A DNA stretch of 64,000 nucleotides from Rutidosis leptorrhynchoides. Its lineage: Eukaryota; Streptophyta; Magnoliopsida; Asterales; Asteraceae. Positions 50,720-61,676 of this stretch are shown here, in pieces. The stretch lies in contig NC_092339.1 in NCBI RefSeq assembly GCF_046630445.1, positions 82,255,501-82,319,500 of the forward strand, in the 5' to 3' direction. The notes below the pieces were generated by a model. The model was not told the origin of the DNA and made no database searches. It saw only the letters and a list, made by a program, of their open reading frames with translations. Position 1 is the first letter of the stretch. Every line of letters starts with the position of its first letter. The translations under genes were made by a program, and so were the position numbers.

Positions 50720-51041
50720 TGAACAAGGAAAAATAAATTTTCCATGTCAGTATGTCATAAAGCAAGCAAATAATAGGCCAACAGTTTAAATCATGTATAA
50801 CAATAAGTAGCATGGCAATATCAGTAATCGTACGAAACTAGCATGCAATCGAAAGCAAGTAATAGCATGCAGTAGTGAAATCACGTAGTAGCATACGGCA
50901 TATAGCAGTAACAGTAAGCAGCAGCATGCAGTAAGTTCAGCGGAAACAAGTAAACTAACAAGTTGTAGATTAGCCCTATTAGTGAATCCTACTCGGGTCG
51001 GTCTTAGACTCACTAATGCATCCTAATTCCCTACAACCAAT
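50720..51041 (-). other. T: leader between primer site and pre-gag ORF
   Basis: About 320 bases of leader without coding signal. It contains AGCATGCAGTA-type short repeats (about 50838-50930) and ends at a pyrimidine-rich acceptor-like run just before the pre-gag ATG. Confidence 0.55.
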
Positions 51042-51053
51042 GCTCTGATACCA
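51042..51053 (-). promoter_or_regulatory. T: primer binding site, initiator tRNA-Met
   Basis: Minus-strand TGGTATCAGAGC, separated by two bases from the 5' LTR end. Confidence 0.92.
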
Positions 51054-51055
51054 AA

Positions 51056-54001
51056 TGTGACGCCCCGTACTAAATCATCATGTACGGACCATCATCAACA
51101 GGATCATTACAAGGTTAAGTACTATATGCGTTTTCAAAACAGAGTTTGCATTCATTAATAAAAGTGACGTCATAACATACGTCAATTGTTTTACAAATCA
51201 AAGTATGCTTCACAGAGTAGAAGCATTAAATAAGTGTACGTGACCATAATGGTCGTTACATAACATAAGTTCATAAGTAAAAAGTTTGAATGCAACATAA
51301 GTAGTCATGCGATAACAACTCTAGGCAGCGGGTTCTACAGCACGACTAGTAAGATAGCGGAAGCGACTTCAAGCACCTGAGAAAATACATGCTTAAAAAG
51401 GTCAACACAAAGGTTGGTGAGCTATAGTTTAAGTATAACAGTAATGTAAGTAGGCCACGAGATTTCAGTGCTACAACGAGCGTTTCAAAAGTATGTAAAA
51501 GTATATGCTTAACCGTGGGCACCCGGTAACTAACTTAACGTTTAATGTACCCCCTTAAAGTGCACTTGGCAAGTGCGTATAACCTCGAAGTATTAAACAC
51601 TCGTTAAATGCTAGCACTACTAGCCCGAGTGGGGATGTCAAACCCTATGGATCCATATCTAAGATTCGCGTTCACGGTTCAAAAACCAATGATTAAACGT
51701 TACCGAGCTAAAGGGAATGTTTCTGCCGTTATATAACCCACACATATATAAAGTTTAAGTACTCGTGCCTAGTATGTAAAACATAAAATCCGCATGTATT
51801 CTCAGTTCCCAAAATAAGTTAAAGTAAAAAGGGAATGCTATAACTCACAATGATTAGTAGTAATGGTAAGGTAGTAGTCGGAAAGTGGTGTGCAAGTAAC
51901 GGTCCAAACGTCCTCAACCTAAGTCAAATAGCACTAAGTCAATAAGTCGTCTCAAAAGGTTTACAAGTACGTAATTAAGGTCATAAGGGTCATCATCAAT
52001 CATCATTAAACAAAAGGTAACAAGTAAGACTCGTTTATGAAAGTCGTTTAAAACAAAGGCTGACTTCGGTCAGTCACCACGGCCTCTACCCTTACTGAAT
52101 TAAGGTGAGACCAGTGGTCATGGCTCCGTCTATGAGTCCCTTAAGTGTGGTAAAATTTACAGAAGCAAACTCGTCTTGGTTTGACCGTGGCGACGGTCTA
52201 AGTGCGAGTAGGTCAGAAATTTCTGCACAACGTTAAAGGACATGGTAACGATCGGAGGGCCATAAATCCTAAACCGTAACTCGGATTAAGACGAGTCCTA
52301 TATGAAAAGTTATCTACTCAAAAAGTTCTATCTAAAAATCAAGGTTAGAACAGCCCAGGTCTGCTGGTCTGTTCCAGAAGCAGTAGGTCAGAAACTTTTG
52401 GACAGAATGCAGTGGGTTTTCAAGGGTTCCGGTGATCTTGGTGTTGGATGCTCATCATGGTTCTCATCCTTGATGCGTCTAGCTTCAAGTGCACCACTCA
52501 TGGATGTGTATACATCATCTTAACCAAGATTTGTCCATCATAACCTTAGTGCAAGTCTAAGACATGAATTTGATGAACCAAAGTTACATCAAGTCCTAGA
52601 TCTACACACACATGAACTTTTAAAACAATAATAAGTTACAAACTTGAATTGAACTTAAGTAAGCAAGATCTTAGCTTGTAGAACATAGTTCTTAGTTAGG
52701 TCTTGAAGATTCAAGACTCAAAGTCTAGATCTATAGTTCTTAAGTCAAATCAACACAAGTTAGAGAGTTTAAAGTGTTGTTCTTGAACTAACAAGTTAGA
52801 TCCAAGAAATATAAGATCAAGATTAACTAGTAATCATGACCAAGGTTACATGTAAGTTTAGGAACAAGTTCATGAACACTAAGAAAGATCACAACCAAGT
52901 GTTGGATCCATGATACTTGCACCAAAGTGTAAGCTCTTGTTGGTTTCATGTCCTTGTTCAAATGTGTAGTAAGCAACTAACAATAAGAAATAAAGAAAAT
53001 GAATGATAAGCCTAAACCAACCATGAAGGTGGTATTCTAGTAACATACAACAAACAAGAACACAAGTAACAATTATAAAGATTATAAACTTTAAATCTTT
53101 TGAAACAAAATATGTAGAACATAACTAGATAGATTATGTTCTTGGATGTTCTTGATAAATACAAGATATTATGAAGAATCAAAACTAGGAAGTTAGATTC
53201 TTGAAAGTTAGTAAGTAAGTAACAACAACATGTAACAAGAATCAAACAACAAACAAAGATTGATGATGATGAATGCTTATGAAATCAGTTTTTACCAACA
53301 AAGAAAAGAAGAAAAGAAGAAGAGAAAAAGTCTTCAAGATTACTTACAAGAACTAGAGAAAAGAGAGAAAAGAAATGTTGCAAGTAAGAGTGTGAGTTAG
53401 AAATGAGAGATGCAAGTGAGTATGTAGTGTAAAAAAAAAAATCAAATCACCACTATATGGCCATCAAAATCTCGGCATTCAGCAGAAAAAAAGAGGGGAT
53501 GGGTTGGTTCATTGGTTACTAGCTTGTAAAGATGACAAAAGTTGGATATTAAGGTGTTAGTGCATGGGGATGATGTGTAACAAGATTCCAAGTCTTCCTA
53601 AACTAACTAGTTGCATGTTAAATGGTATTTACAAGTTGCAAGAGTGGGCTAAAGGTTCATTAATAAATGTAGGGTGGGCTTATAAGCCCAAGTTCAAGAG
53701 TCCATTTACTAATCAAAGCCCAAGTTCAAATAAATCACAAGTTAAACCAATTAAAGCCCAAGTAACTAACTAATAGCCTTAGTTAATTAAAATGATTAAT
53801 AAAATTAATCATGAATGTAAATAATACTTGAAAATATTATTCGTGCAAGTTCCGGGTGTCACAAAGACGTTTCGGGCATTTAAAGTTCAAGTACGGGCAA
53901 TTAAAGCAACATGTAAATGTAATAACATACATTCTTTTAATCAAGCGTATTAATAATAATAATTATTAATAAATAACGTTGGAAAAACCAGGGTCGTTAC
54001 A
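51056..54001 (-). repeat. T: 5' LTR
   Basis: 2946 bp, with the same limits as 42165-45110. Candidate intron at 51377-51848. The U3 end at 54001 is followed by the GTAAT duplication. Confidence 0.95.
51377..51848 (-). other. T 5' LTR: candidate intron with conserved splice signals
   Basis: Donor GTGAGTT at 51848 and acceptor TTTTCTCAG ending at 51377 on the minus strand, 472 nt, the same as in the 3' LTR. This copy would lie in the leader of T's transcript. Confidence 0.45.
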
Positions 54002-54006
54002 GTAAT

Positions 54007-54736
54007 AATAATCATTATTATTCTATTAATAATAATAACAATATTTATATTTAAAAATGATATTATGATAAAGTGATAATTCTAATTATGATAACTTTAA
54101 TATTTACAATACTTTTTAATATTAACTTTAAAATAATAATTTTATTTAAAATGATAATAATAATGACATTTCATAATAAAAATGACATTTCTATTAAAAT
54201 GATGGTTTTTGTTAAAATGATAGTTTTAATACTAACGATAATAATAGTAATGAAAAACGATAATTTTATTTAAATCAACATCTTATGATATTTTAAATTT
54301 CATCATGATACCCATACTCATTATTTCCTAATTGATTTGTTAGTAGTTTTTAAATCGTCTTTTATGTCGCGTTCATTTTAATGATAATAATAGTAATTAT
54401 AATAATTAAGTGTTACTACTACTAGTTTAATTATAATAATACTAATAATAACTAATATTATGATAATGATATTACAAATAACTATTTTAATGATAATAAT
54501 AATAATAATACTAATTATAACTTTAACGATAGTAATAATAAAAATAACAATTTTTAATGACCATACTGTTTATTGATAATAATAATAATAATAACAATAA
54601 TAATAATAATTTGATAAAAACTAGAACGACGATAATAACGACGATAATAATAATCATTTTTAATAAAAATATCGAAAATTCAATTGATTATAACTTCTAA
54701 TCCGTTCATCGAAACCATTCGATATCTAAAGGAAAA
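54007..54736 (-). repeat. N1: 5' LTR, second segment, AT-rich
   Basis: Continues N1's LTR after T. It is mostly degenerate ATAATAATA-type simple sequence with no counterpart in N2's LTR (an excess of about 850 bases together with the end of the first segment). Its last 60 bases again match N2 (about 56135-56185 in reverse). GAAAA at 54732-54736 is the left target duplication of N2. Confidence 0.7.
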
Positions 54737-55300
54737 TGTGATGACCCGGAAATTTCTGACCAAATTTAAACTTAATCTTTGTATGATTAACATTTCCGAC
54801 ACGATAAGCAAAGTCTGTAAAACTGAATCGCAAAATTTTTGAACTACTTTCATATATTCAAATACCTTTCGGTTATTCTTAACGATTCGCGAACAATTAT
54901 ATGTATATAGATACATATATATATTCTATAACTTGAAAACGTAACAATGTATTAATTGTTTGATACCGTACATTAAACTTATTGGTTTAAATATTTATTT
55001 GAATATATATGATAAGTTGGAATATTAATTATATGAATAACTTGCGACGTATATTTAAAACGTGTTTATGAATGTTGAAAATATATATTAACTTGGTCAT
55101 AAAATGATTTGTTATTATATATATATTAACAAATAGCGAGACGATGATTTATAAAAGTAAATGACCAAAATACTCGAAAGTTTAAGATATACTTTGAGTG
55201 GTATAGTTTAGGGATAATTTAAGGCTATATTTTGACAAAGGTACGTGACACGAAACTTAAAATGCAAGTTTTCTCAGCTTACGAAAGGACATTTGAAAAA

Positions 55301-55559
55301 CCGGAACCGGGACATAAGTCGAGTGATGACGTACGACTTATCAGAACAAAAATTACAAGTCAACTATGCATGTGAATTTAATATAATATATAATTAATTA
55401 TATAAATTAAATATATTATATATATAATATAAAATTATGTCGACAAACAAGAAGTTAAAAATTTATGAGCTGTCCCAGGGTGCCATGCGATCGCATGGCC
55501 TTGAAGCACAAATCCCATGCGATCGCATGGGGTACTTTTTCAGAAAAGGTTCTATAAAT
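55301..55559 (+). promoter_or_regulatory. N2 5' LTR: U3 promoter module with paired palindromes and TATA
   Basis: CCATGCGATCGCATGG palindromes at 55483-55498 and 55514-55532 (centres 32 bp apart), then 20 bases to TATAAAT (55553-55559). Upstream are a CCGGAACCGGGACAT block (55301-55315) and a 23-base run (55348-55370), both also present in B's LTR at matching distances. Confidence 0.75.
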
Positions 55560-55609
55560 TGCTCAGTTTTCACACTTCTTTCTCTAATATTATTCGGTAT
55601 TTATTTTAT

Positions 55610-55610
55610 T

Positions 55611-55690
<80 letters not shown>
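55610..55690. repeat. (TTA)n microsatellite in N2's 5' LTR
   Basis: About 26 TTA units just after the expected transcription start. The partner LTR has about 18 (61622-61675), and N1's LTR has a longer tract (about 63838-63921). Confidence 0.95.
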
Positions 55691-56540
55691 GATTAGTATT
55701 ATTATTAATCTTATTATTATTAATATTATTAATTAGTATTATACATAAAATACTACGACGAGGTTATGAGCGTGTCACTTTCAAAATGGTTTTCAAGCGG
55801 GATAGAGCTAAGGAAATTATGGGTTATTGCCAAGGAGGTTATGGGTAATGTTCGGGGGTATATTTGTGAATCAAACCTAGTGTTTATCATCTCCGTTACG
55901 TCTACGTACTTTCCTACAATATTGAATCTCAATACTGACACGTAAGCACTCATATCTTATCTTTTATATATTAATTATGTATCCATGTCTAGTGCTCGAG
56001 TATATATATTTATATATGCTTGTATACTAAATTTCGTCGTTAAACAGTTTATAATGAATCACTAATTAAATACATATATTACTGGTAAAAGGTATATGAT
56101 ATACATGTTTTTGGAAAGCTGGCGAAAAATCAATAACTTTTCATTTAGATATCGAATAGTTTCGATGAACGGATTAAAAGATATGATCAACCGAATTATG
56201 ATTGACGTTAATTGAAATTGCTTTTGAATCTGCAATTAAGATTTAAACAACTTGTTTACGAGATTGATAAAGTGAACTTTTAAATATTACCAACCGAGTA
56301 AATGAATCCTTATATAAGGTACGTCTCGTTTGTTGAACTATTGTCAAAATTGACTTTTTGAAACAACATTGGATAACTTTTGTATGTCGATATCGAGCAT
56401 TAGGATTGTGATACACTATGACCTGACCTAGCTTGATAGACATTTATTGACCAACATATGTTCTCTAGGTTGAGATCTACGATTATTTGATATTTCGAGT
56501 TTCGGTCACATTACGATGAACAACTTTATGTGCTGCTAAG

Positions 56541-57048
56541 GTGAGTTTCATATGCTCCCTTTTTAATTGCTTTTGCAATCTATATTTTTGGGCTGAGAAT
56601 ACATGCACTTTATTTTAAACGCAATGGATACAAGTACATACTAAATTCTACACTGAGTAAAAACCGAAAATCCCTTAGCTTTGGTAACTAGTAGCTGCCA
56701 GTACATAGGATATGGACTGGTGGGCGCGAATAACAGTATATGGATCCATAGGGCTTGACATCCCCGTCCGATCTAGAGCGCTAGCCTTTTAACGGACGTG
56801 TGTTATTTGAGTTTAGGACACGTTGGTTTACGTGTATTAAAACAAATGGGGTATTTATCATTATAACGTAAAAGTTTAGTTACCAGGGTGCTCTGTTACG
56901 TAGAATCTATTGACAAACTTTTGATAAACGTTTCTGGATGAAACAACTGAAATCTTGTGATCCACTTTTATATACAGATTATGCGAAACACTAAAACTAT
57001 GAACTCACCAACCTTTGTGTTGACACTTGTTAGCATGTTTATTCTCAG
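56541..57048 (+). other. N2 5' LTR: candidate intron with conserved splice signals
   Basis: Donor AAG|GTGAGTTTCATATG at 56541 and acceptor GTTTATTCTCAG ending at 57048, 508 nt. The same pair is found in N2's other LTR (62527-63034), in N1 and in T. It lies about 1 kb downstream of the TATA box, so any transcript from this LTR would include it. Confidence 0.5.
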
Positions 57049-57396
57049 GTTTCCTAGAAGTCTTCCACTGTTTGCTTATATGTTAGACAAGCTATGTGCA
57101 TGGAGTCGTACATGGAATATTTTTCAAGGAAACGTTGCATTCACCAAATCATCACCATGTATCTTACTTTGACTGCATTTTCAGGAGAAGTACTATTGTA
57201 AACTATTATTTACAGTGATTGTCTATATGTAGAAATCATCAGATGTCGAAAACCTTTGATTTGAATATTCATTTATGGTGTGCCTTTTCAAAAGAATGCA
57301 ATGTTTACAAAACGTATCATATAGAGGTCAAATACCTCGCAATGAAATCGATGAATGGCGTGTTCGTCCATATGAATTTGGAGCGATCGTCACAGT

Positions 57397-57408
57397 TGGT
57401 ATCAGAGC
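57397..57408 (+). promoter_or_regulatory. N2: primer binding site, initiator tRNA-Met
   Basis: TGGTATCAGAGC, two bases after the LTR end. Confidence 0.92.
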
Positions 57409-57778
57409 GTTGGTCCTAGCGAACCAGGTCTTGCATGAGTGTGTCTAACTGATAGTTGTTAAGATGCATTAGTAAGTCTGGACTTCGACCGTGTCTGCAT
57501 GTTAAAAGTTTTGCTTATCATTTCTTGTCAGAAATTACATGCTTATCATTCTTAAGTCTAGACACGTTTTACTGCATTGATTGCATGATTAGTGTATAGA
57601 CAAAATTCATATCTTAGCGTATCTGTTACTGTAAACTTTTCCTGACATCTTCCAAAAATTTCTCCGTGATTTATGGAATTTGGTATTATATATACATATG
57701 TAAATTATGTATTGAAGAATACCAAACTAAATTCTATAATCTAATTCATATCAAAAATCATCTCCCTAATTATACAAG
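57409..57778 (+). other. N2: leader
   Basis: 370 bases between primer site and pre-gag ATG with no coding signal. It is colinear with N1's leader 40395-40814, which is read on the opposite strand. Confidence 0.6.
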
Positions 57779-58225
57779 ATGGATCCCGTATCTAGTTCAA
57801 ATTCCTTAAACTCTGACAGCTATTCCGATATGGATATTCACCTGAATTCCGAAGACAGTGTAACCGGAATGGATCAACCAATTAGCCATCATCTATTCTG
57901 GATGAATTGGGGATGGGTTCGTAATCTACTTAATCATTGGAGACAAGAAGAAGGCGATCCCTTCCATCCACCACATTCACCTCTTGGTGAAGAACCTGAA
58001 GCACTTACCGGCGAACCCGTTCGTAACACCATTTTCACCCTCATTTCCAGAACAGCTCGCAACGACTACGTAATATCCAATATTGTAAATCTTATTCATC
58101 CGCTTGTCCGAACCACCAATCATCCCAGTATAATAGAAGAAGTCAACGAGCTTCGCCCTTGGGTAGTGGCTTTGGAGAATATGGTGCAAGGATTACAAAC
58201 ACCAGCAGCAGCACCAGCAGCATAA
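57779..58225 (+). CDS. N2: pre-gag ORF with conserved tryptophan block
   Basis: 148 codons, MDPVSSSNSLNSDSYSDMDI at the start. Acidic Ser-rich N terminus, then GMDQPISHHLFWMNWGWVRN, LLNHWRQEEGDPFHPPHSP, a central helical stretch (TIFTLISRTARNDYVISNIV), and a C-terminal heptad-like segment (IEEVNELRPWVVALENMVQG) ending in Ala-rich sequence. It is alike to N1's 40180-40394. No known family is recognised. It has kept an open frame in an element that lacks gag-pol. Possible roles are a Gag-like or RNA-binding helper, or a regulator, but none is shown. Confidence 0.6.
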   Translation: MDPVSSSNSLNSDSYSDMDIHLNSEDSVTGMDQPISHHLFWMNWGWVRNLLNHWRQEEGDPFHPPHSPLGEEPEALTGEPVRNTIFTLISRTARNDYVISNIVNLIHPLVRTTNHPSIIEEVNELRPWVVALENMVQGLQTPAAAPAA

Positions 58226-60717
58226 CCAGTACCACCATCATCAACACCAACAGTATCATTACCACCACCAATAACAACATCCCCATCACACGCCTCAACA
58301 TCACAATCTGTACCTCGGATATCAACATCATACTCACCATAGATACCAAGGGGTACCAACAACAATAAATAATGAAGTATTGATTTCATTAGTGAAATAC
58401 TCCGCGAAGATTATGTAATCTCTAATGTTTTAGAGATTAATCATTTCTAAGTCAAGCCGAAAATCAAATGGGCTTAATATGATATTAACTCTTTAAATCT
58501 GTATTACATCTGAAGAAAATATACTTACATATATTTTCATAAAGACGAGAATAAAAATTCTTGTGTACAAAGTATTAATTGTGAAATCTTTAACGGGTAG
58601 GTAATACCCGGGAAATATTTAAGTTCGCAATTAATATGTTACACTGTACATTCTTCAACTTTGATTCAAAAATCATTAACTATAATCATTATCTTCACAG
58701 TGATAAACAATTATTTCATACAAATTCAATTACATATTCTGATATTGACGGATCAGAATCCAAGTCATAACTCTGAACCGGTGACGTCATTCTTAGATCT
58801 CTACATCTTTCAAAACTATACTTTGACTTCAAAACCGTGCAAGATCCTTTAGCGTTGTTTTTACCGAAAATAATCTTGCAATCTTTTTTCAAAGTATTCA
58901 GTTTTACTATACTTCCAACCAGTCAACCTCGACTTTTTAGATTAGCCTTATTATAACCTTGACATATACGTTTTTGTTACTGGAGAACCTTTCATGTTCC
59001 ACCACATTAGCAGTAAATTTACCAACAACTTCATTTATCCTTGATCTTTCGAAAAATCCTTATACTCATTGAAACCCTATCATGTACTCATCCACATCTT
59101 GTAACGATAATTTCCATACCAACTACCGGGAATTAGCAATCAGTATTTCGAATTTCGCAGCAATTATACGCCAACAGTTATATATAAACATATAATGTCT
59201 ATCTCCTAGACTTACAGACTTCGAATGTGAAGTTTCTGAAAAACACCCTAAACTATGAACTAGTTCTCTGAAATTAGAACAATGCTGATGAAGCAGCAAA
59301 AACTAAAAACGACCTTAACAGTCAAAAGTTTGATGATAAAGAATGGTAAGGTGGTAAAGATGAGAAAAAGAGAAGATTTGGAACTGGAAAACGGATTGAA
59401 CAGACCATGAAGGAGGCTGTGGACAAATCACAAGGACGAAATCTACCTTCAAAGGATCCAAATGATTCAGTGTCTCCTAAAATCGTTAGCAAACACCTTA
59501 CTCCTCATTCTAAACCTTCACAGACAGATTTTCCGCATCATCCTCTGATATTAGAAATTCTAAGATATCATCGTATCTTTCATTATAAATATCCTCGATA
59601 TTTCTGGAGATATCTTCATAACTATTCTTATCTGAAATCATTCATCTCTTCGCGCTATCTGTATTACATCATAAAAGAAACTATTTTAGTTTCTAAATTC
59701 TAAAACTTTCAAGTTTAAAATATGAATGTTTTGAAGTAGTGTTGGGAACTGAAGCATGAATTAGTATAATATAATGACACTTGATCAACGTGATTATATT
59801 ACAGTAAGTCATGCTAATGGAACGTGATAAAGGTTCACAGATTCCACCCTCAACATGAACCATGTTACATAACTCTTTCATTCTATATAATCTCTAAATA
59901 TATCAAGAAAATATATTTCTTGATGATTCGGTCTTTTCCGGATATTCTGGTAATTTGATAAATCAAGATCGTGCCATTACAATTCCCTTCTTAGAACATT
60001 AACTATGTTCATCCAAAACTCCATACCTACGAATTCTGGACCATTATTCGCTTGACTTGAAGTCGGGAAGGAAAAATAAAAGCATGATGCTCCGAAATAT
60101 AATGGAGAATAAAAAGCCCGATAAAACCCCGAAATTACAAACCGTGTATATCAATGCGTATAGCAATATAAAGACACGGGTGAATGAAAAACACTATAAC
60201 CCCAAGGTAATAGTAGAAGAAAATAACCTCCTCTGGTGGCAGATGAAAAAGAAGAATGAAGGATACGATAGCCAAGAAAATATCAAGAATCAGAACTGGA
60301 TTAAGAATTTTCAAAATCTATTAGGAAGTATGAAATAAGGAAGAAGCTTATAGAAGTGGTGAAAATAAATGAAAAAGAAGAGGTCAATTTATAGTAAAAT
60401 ATCAGACATAGCAATCGAGGCAGATTACGCATTTAATTAAAGAAGATCTTAATCTCCTTAATTTCCGAAGAATCAAATCTTATTTAGATTATGAAGATTT
60501 TCTATTCCTTAAATTACGGAAATCAATCGTTAATATGTCAAGAGTTAAGACGAATCTCTATTCTTCATTTCACTCTTTTACGATAACTTCTCTCATACGC
60601 TTCGAATAATCGGATTGTTTTATCCATATTATTCAACGGTGATAAAACTCTATTTATCAACACATATACGTCATGAAAACATTTTTATTGTTAGTCATGA
60701 CGACCTCGCTCAAATTT
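58226..60717 (+). other. N2: internal non-coding region
   Basis: About 2.5 kb where gag-pol would be expected. It starts with a CAN-type trinucleotide-rich stretch (58205-58370). Two short plus-strand frames (about 59407-59703 and 60057-60338) have no family resemblance and I do not claim them as genes. No RT, protease or integrase motif was found on either strand. Confidence 0.65.
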
Positions 60718-60747
60718 TGGGACGAAATTTCTTTAACGGGTAGGTAC
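60718..60747 (+). promoter_or_regulatory. N2: polypurine tract region
   Basis: GGGACGAAATTTC followed by TTTAACGGGTAGGTAC, ending at the LTR start. T's counterpart reads CGGGACGAAATTTTC and TTTAACAGGTGGGTAA. This ties N2 to Tekay although it lacks pol. Confidence 0.75.
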
Positions 60748-61619
60748 TGTGATGACCCGGAAATTTCTGACCAAATTTAAACTTAATCTTTGTATGATTA
60801 ACATTTCCGACACGATAAGCAAAGTCTGTAAAACTGAATCTCAAAATTTTTGAACTACTTTCATATATTCAAATACCTTTCGGTTATTCTTGACGATTCG
60901 CGAACAATTATATGTATATAGATACACATATATATATTCTATAACTTGAAAACGTAACAATGTATTAATTGTTTGATACCGTACATTAAACTTATTGGTT
61001 TAAATATTTATTTGAATATATATGATAAGTTGGAATATTAATTATATGAATAACTTGCGACGTATATTTAAAACGTGTTTATGAATGTTGAAAATATATA
61101 TTAACTTGGTCATAAAATGATTTGTTATTATATATATATATTAACAAATAGTGAGACGATGATTTATAAAAGTAAATGACCAAAATACTCGAAAGTTTAA
61201 GATATACTTTGAGTGGTATAGTTTAGGGATAATTTAAGGCTATATTTTGACAAAGGTACGTGACACGAAACGTAAAATGCAAGTTTTCTCAGCGTACGAA
61301 AGGACATTTGAAAAACCGGAACCGGGACATAAGTCGAGTGATGATGTACGACTTATCAGAACAAAAATTACAAGTCAACTATGCATGTGAATTTAATATA
61401 ATATATAATTAATTATATAAATTAAATATATTATATATATAATATAAAATTATGTCGACAAACAATAAGTTAAAAATTTGTGAGCTGTCCCAGGGTGCCA
61501 TGCGATCGCATCGCCTTGAAGCACAAATCCCATGCGATCACATGGGGTACTTTTTCAGAAAAGGTTCTATAAATTGCTCAGTTTTCACACTTATTTCTCT
61601 AATATTATTCGGTATTTAT

Positions 61620-61676
<57 letters not shown>

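Larger units (their letters stand above)
42165..54001 (-). mobile_element. Element T: young Tekay (Del) chromovirus
   Basis: Element of 11.8 kb with LTRs 42165-45110 and 51056-54001, both 2946 bp, differing at only about six positions that I can find (about 0.2 percent). The target duplication is GTAAT (42160-42164, 54002-54006). Parts on the minus strand: 5' LTR, Met primer site 51042-51053, pre-gag ORF 49918-50719, gag-pol 45146-49619, polypurine tract 45111-45126, 3' LTR. The Gag-Pol ends in a chromodomain-like region, which together with the RT type places it in Tekay/Del. It looks close to whole, with about one break. At usual plant rates the insertion is likely under 0.2 million years old. 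Confidence 0.95.
54737..57394 (+). repeat. N2: 5' LTR
   Basis: 2658 bp, TGTGATGACCC to GATCGTCACA. U3 with the module shared with Athila LTRs at 55301-55532, TATAAAT at 55553, a long TTA microsatellite just downstream (55610-55690), candidate intron 56541-57048, then U5 to the primer site. Confidence 0.93.

Noticed and set aside
60057-60338. 93-codon Lys/Asn-rich frame inside N2
   Set aside because: AT-rich region, no homologue known to me, no partner in another copy in this window. Not distinguishable from chance.
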